Assembly (NCBI GenBank): GCA_900551115.1
Contig: URUY01000002.1
Location: forward strand, 62,001-126,000
Length of the DNA: 64,000 nucleotides
Origin: an uncultured Lachnospiraceae bacterium
GTDB taxonomy: Bacteria > Bacillota > Clostridia > Lachnospirales > Lachnospiraceae
Direction: 5' to 3'
How positions within the stretch are numbered: position 1 is the stretch's first letter; each line of letters starts with the position of its first letter. The position numbers were made by a program, and so were the translations under genes. Below the pieces are notes generated by a model that did not search any database, was not told where the DNA came from, and was given only the letters and a program-made list of their open reading frames with translations. Positions 61,328 to 64,000 of this stretch are shown piece by piece.

Positions 61328-61356
61328 TGCTCTCTCTCCATCTCGTTTATCTTTTC

Positions 61357-61385
61357 AGTATAGCACGAGTTCCCCTATGCCGCAA
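61357..61385 (-). promoter_or_regulatory. Putative sigma-A promoter for the Wzz/EpsG operon
   Basis: Minus strand TTGCGG (61380-61385), 17-nt spacer, TATACT (61357-61362), in a 107-bp gap. The leader to the GTG start is about 22 nt and includes GGAGAG. No terminator was seen in the gap, so read-through from the upstream GT2 is also possible. Confidence 0.65.
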
Positions 61386-61434
61386 CTTCTTCACTGCTTG
61401 CCTGCAGCAACTCCGTAACTGAGCCTCCGGGCAG

Positions 61435-62190
61435 CTAAATGCGCCGTTTTACAGCCCTTAATGCCCAAAAGCAGAAATTATACATGCTATAAGGCACAGA
61501 CAGATGCTCCGCCTTCCTGTAAAGATTCCAGATACGCTTAAGCGCCTCCAGCTTATTGGAGGACAGCGACTCTCCGCCCCGCCTGTAGCGTACCAGATTC
61601 TCATTGAGTCCATATGCCGTATGGCCGGTACGCAGCACAGAGAACCACAGTGCCGTATCCTCGCTCTTTATAACCGGCATCTTCAGCTTATCCTTTTCTA
61701 TCTTCTCCGTATCAAACATCACCGTAGAGGTAAAAATAGTTGTATTTTTTAAAGCCTGTCTGTAGGAAAGGGTTTCCGGTACTTTTACGATTTTTCCGGT
61801 TCCCTTTCCCTCCTCGTTCGCAAATTCATAGCCGGTAAAGGAAAATGCCGCCTGTTTTTCTTCCATAAAAGCAAGCTGCTTTTCAAGCTTGTCCGCGCTC
61901 CATAAATCATCGGCATCCAAATAGGATACAAAACGCCCCGTAGCCTCCGAAAGCCCTTTGTTCCTTGCCTTTGCCACACCGCTGTTTTCCTGACAGATTA
62001 ACCTGACACGTTCGTCATTTTCCTTTTCTGTCATCTCAGTAAGAAGCTGTCTGCTTGCATCAAAAGAACCGTCCTCCACAAGCAGAAGCTCCCAGTTTTC
62101 ATAGGTCTGTGCTTTTACACTGGCAACCGTTTCCCTGATATATTTTTCCGCATTATAGACCGGTATAATAATACTGACCTTATCCTTCAT
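61435..62190 (-). CDS. Glycosyltransferase family 2
   Basis: 251 residues, GT-A domain only. SIIIPVYNAEKYIRETV, VEDGSFDAS (acidic loop), KARNKGL and YLDADDLW (metal site), then KSEDTALW and RYRRGGES, as in GT2 enzymes of the WaaB/EpsE group that add the first sugars. Start: ATG at 62190; a TTG at 62196 has the better-spaced AAGGAGG, so either is possible. Last gene before the promoter at 61357. Confidence 0.9.
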   Translation of the reverse strand: MKDKVSIIIPVYNAEKYIRETVASVKAQTYENWELLLVEDGSFDASRQLLTEMTEKENDERVRLICQENSGVAKARNKGLSEATGRFVSYLDADDLWSADKLEKQLAFMEEKQAAFSFTGYEFANEEGKGTGKIVKVPETLSYRQALKNTTIFTSTVMFDTEKIEKDKLKMPVIKSEDTALWFSVLRTGHTAYGLNENLVRYRRGGESLSSNKLEALKRIWNLYRKAEHLSVPYSMYNFCFWALRAVKRRI

Positions 62191-62206
62191 ACCCAATCAT
62201 GCCTCC

Positions 62207-63067
62207 TTAGGGCAGTTCATATATGACATACTCATCTGTATAAGAAAAAAGCTCATATTCTTTCTGTCTTTCCAGAACCATCCGAAGCGCATCCTCCAAA
62301 ATCCGGTCCTGCGAAAACACAATATAATCGTATCCGTTTGACGCACAATAGCTTAAAAGCATCTCTTCCTGTACATCCGATGCTTCCATGCTGCCGTTCA
62401 CCCAGTCATGCAGCTCCTGTTTGTCCGCCGTATAGGTGTCATAGGTATATGCGGACAGCTCCTGCTCCCACAGATTCCTGCCGTAGGGAAGAAGGATATC
62501 TCCGCTGTATATCCGGGCCCATGCCGCAATTTCATCCGGCGCCAACAGCGTAACCTGAGTATCCTTTAAATCCAAAAGTGACAGCACTTCTTCTGTCTCT
62601 TTAGGTATTACGCCCATACCGTCTGTCTTTTCCGTGATTGCCTTTCCCGGCACAAGCGTTCCGCATAAAAACAGTACCGCCGTCAAAACCGCCGCCGTTA
62701 AAATCTCATAGACACGTTCCTTTTTTTGTGAGACTGCCGCTCTGAAACGTCCGTACTCTCTGGTAGCAGCCGCAACCATTTTAAAAACCGCCATTACCAG
62801 CGCATAGGCCAGCAGTACCGTTACCGGCAACAGCTCCCACAAATTTTCATAGCCGTAAAATGGTGTTTGATAAAGCATCAAAAGCTTTGCCGTTACCGGA
62901 CACAGCAATAGCAACAGCATGGCAAAGGCAAATACCCGGATCTCTTTCTTTTTTACATCCTCGGTAAGCCACAGAAACAAAAGCGCCACCATAAACAGCA
63001 TGAGAAACTGACCGTCTTCCACAAAGCTGCTTAGTTCCATTTTCATAGAATCCAAAAATTTCATCAT
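62207..63067 (-). CDS. Membrane protein with extracellular C-terminal domain (pair with 63064-63960)
   Basis: 286 residues. Five hydrophobic segments (about 20-35, 42-64, 78-102, 122-140) followed by a soluble C-terminal half from about 145. No known motif. Starts ATGATG overlapping the TGA of the upstream membrane protein (63064-63067), so the two are co-translated. They may be the two halves of one large membrane protein of the DUF6077 kind that is common in Lachnospiraceae glycan loci. That name is uncertain; function unknown. Confidence 0.6.
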   Translation of the reverse strand: MMKFLDSMKMELSSFVEDGQFLMLFMVALLFLWLTEDVKKKEIRVFAFAMLLLLLCPVTAKLLMLYQTPFYGYENLWELLPVTVLLAYALVMAVFKMVAAATREYGRFRAAVSQKKERVYEILTAAVLTAVLFLCGTLVPGKAITEKTDGMGVIPKETEEVLSLLDLKDTQVTLLAPDEIAAWARIYSGDILLPYGRNLWEQELSAYTYDTYTADKQELHDWVNGSMEASDVQEEMLLSYCASNGYDYIVFSQDRILEDALRMVLERQKEYELFSYTDEYVIYELP

Positions 63068-63960
63068 AGCCGCCCCCGTCCGTGTGCCATACGCACAAGC
63101 TTAATGCCCAGTACCACTGCCGCTATAACTACAGTATAGCCCAATCCATAGAGAGTCCATACGATACAGGCTTCTGCAAATATACAAAGAACAACGCTTT
63201 TCCATTTTTCCTGCAGACAGCACAAAAGTGCGTAGGGCAAAATAATGCCTGCCCGAATCGCCGCTCCCTGCCAGCCTTTAAAAAAAAGCAGGGAACTGTC
63301 CATTGCCATGCTATAGCAGCCAAACTGATATACCAAAGCTGTAAACAGCAGAAATCCCGCCTGTTTCTTACCTTCACCGGGGAACAGATACACTGCCCAC
63401 CTGCTGTATACCAGATAGCTTAACAAAAGCACTATCCCCGGTACAATGCTGTAGCAAAGCGTTTCTACAGGTATTCCCGTCCATCTGCAAATTGCTGCAT
63501 AGAGCGTTGGCAGCACCAATATCTTAAGTCTCAGGGGCATTCCTTCGGTAAAAGCAGCACCAGTCATGGGATTCTGCGTATAAAGACCGTCTGATGCAAG
63601 TATAGTCTGTACGGTTTCTCCCGTAATATCCGCTGTCAGATACGGCTGATGCAGCCAGTAATTCCATATAATCTGAAATACGATAAGCAGTCCAATCAAA
63701 ACAAAAAGACAGGGATATACACTGAAAAGCTTTAGAAAACGATTTTCATGAACAGGTCTTTTCCCTTTTCCTGTTTTCCTTTTTTGCAGAAAAAACACAG
63801 CCACACAAAAAATTACCGCACACAAAAACAATACCGCCATTATCTGCGCGCAGATATGGAACGGCTGCCCGGTAAAAAGTGCCGCCAAATGCGCCGCTTC
63901 CGCAAGTCCTAAAACCACCAGACTTCCCTCTATAATTTTTTCGGGTATTGTTTTTTGCAT
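63064..63960 (-). CDS. Multi-pass membrane protein, DUF6077-like N-terminal half
   Basis: 298 residues. About eight membrane helices, with an extracellular loop (about 105-150: NYWLHQPYLTADIT...QNPMTGAAF) after the third helix. Looks like a GT-C or DUF6077-type membrane protein that stops early, with the following gene supplying the rest. Start ATG 63958-63960 with AGGA a few nt upstream and GGAGGG further up. Its own promoter would lie beyond the window. No catalytic motif seen. Confidence 0.62.
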   Translation of the reverse strand: MQKTIPEKIIEGSLVVLGLAEAAHLAALFTGQPFHICAQIMAVLFLCAVIFCVAVFFLQKRKTGKGKRPVHENRFLKLFSVYPCLFVLIGLLIVFQIIWNYWLHQPYLTADITGETVQTILASDGLYTQNPMTGAAFTEGMPLRLKILVLPTLYAAICRWTGIPVETLCYSIVPGIVLLLSYLVYSRWAVYLFPGEGKKQAGFLLFTALVYQFGCYSMAMDSSLLFFKGWQGAAIRAGIILPYALLCCLQEKWKSVVLCIFAEACIVWTLYGLGYTVVIAAVVLGIKLVRMAHGRGRL

Positions 63961-64000
63961 TCCATCCTGCCCTCCGTGCGTATTCTTTCCAATTTTACCA

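Noticed and set aside
1..64000. tRNA, rRNA, CRISPR array, insertion sequence, phage or attachment site
   Set aside because: No cloverleaf-like, regularly spaced repeat, transposase or integrase motif was seen by reading; no gene-free stretch exceeds 300 bases.

Overview
The window is one very large surface-polysaccharide (capsule/EPS/O-antigen-like) biosynthesis region. It suggests a low-to-mid GC Gram-positive Clostridia of the Lachnospiraceae type. The support is indirect: sigma-A style promoters (often with extended -10), strong GGAGG ribosome binding sites, some TTG/GTG starts, long one-strand operons, EpsG/Wzz/EpsF-type proteins and small Dlt-like proteins. No rRNA, tRNA, CRISPR, transposase or phage gene was seen.

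Layout. 1-352 (-): 5' end of an MBOAT acyltransferase cut by the window edge. 353-479: divergent promoters. 480-4443 (+): a three-gene operon (GT4, AsnB-type amidotransferase, GT11 fucosyltransferase) ending in a bidirectional terminator whose stem contains both convergent stop codons. 4491-63960 (-): about 50 tightly packed genes, all on the minus strand, read from 63960 down to 4491. In transcription order: (D) 63960-56898, membrane-protein pair, GT2, WbaP-like initiating transferase, Wzz-like protein with a degenerate kinase-like tail, GT2, EpsG polymerase, then GT2/GT4/GT-C/GT4/GT2 to 50819; (C) 50824-37369, a promoter followed by a DltA-like adenylation enzyme, a carrier protein, an AAC(3)-like acyltransferase, a DUF4910 aminopeptidase-like protein, a sialyltransferase-like (GT52/GT38-type) enzyme, an ABC flippase, a GT2, the pseudaminic acid genes pseF, pseI (fused to a formyltransferase), pseG, pseC, and an SGNH hydrolase; (B) 37365-31957, a GtrB-like polyprenyl-phosphate glycosyltransferase among three large GT-C-like membrane proteins; (B2) 31864-17772, an O-antigen ligase/polymerase-like protein, CapD/PglF-type dehydratase, PglC-like initiating transferase and a reductase, GT4, a TviB/TviC-type uronic acid pair, a DUF2334 deacetylase-like protein, GT4, FemAB-like protein, GT4, GT2; (A) 17632-4491, MBOAT plus SGNH partner, two GT2, a second fucosyltransferase, a second ABC flippase, Wzy-like protein, WbaP-like initiating transferase, two GT4 and a radical SAM/SPASM protein.

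How they work together. Nucleotide-sugar genes point to an N-acetylhexosaminuronic acid (possibly amidated by AsnB), a 6-deoxy-HexNAc primer, fucose, and a nonulosonic acid of the pseudaminic type. There are three initiating phosphoglycosyltransferases, three polymerase/ligase-like proteins and two PglK/MsbA-like ABC exporters, but no recognisable Wzx, so the region probably encodes more than one glycan. The most unusual part is block C. There a pseudaminic acid synthase carries its own formyltransferase domain, pseH and pseB are not seen, and a DltA/DltC-like charging pair is co-transcribed with a putative acyltransferase and a putative nonulosonic acid transferase. This looks like an uncharacterised route to formylated and/or aminoacylated nonulosonic acid. 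Function assignments rest on motif reading; no database search was possible.
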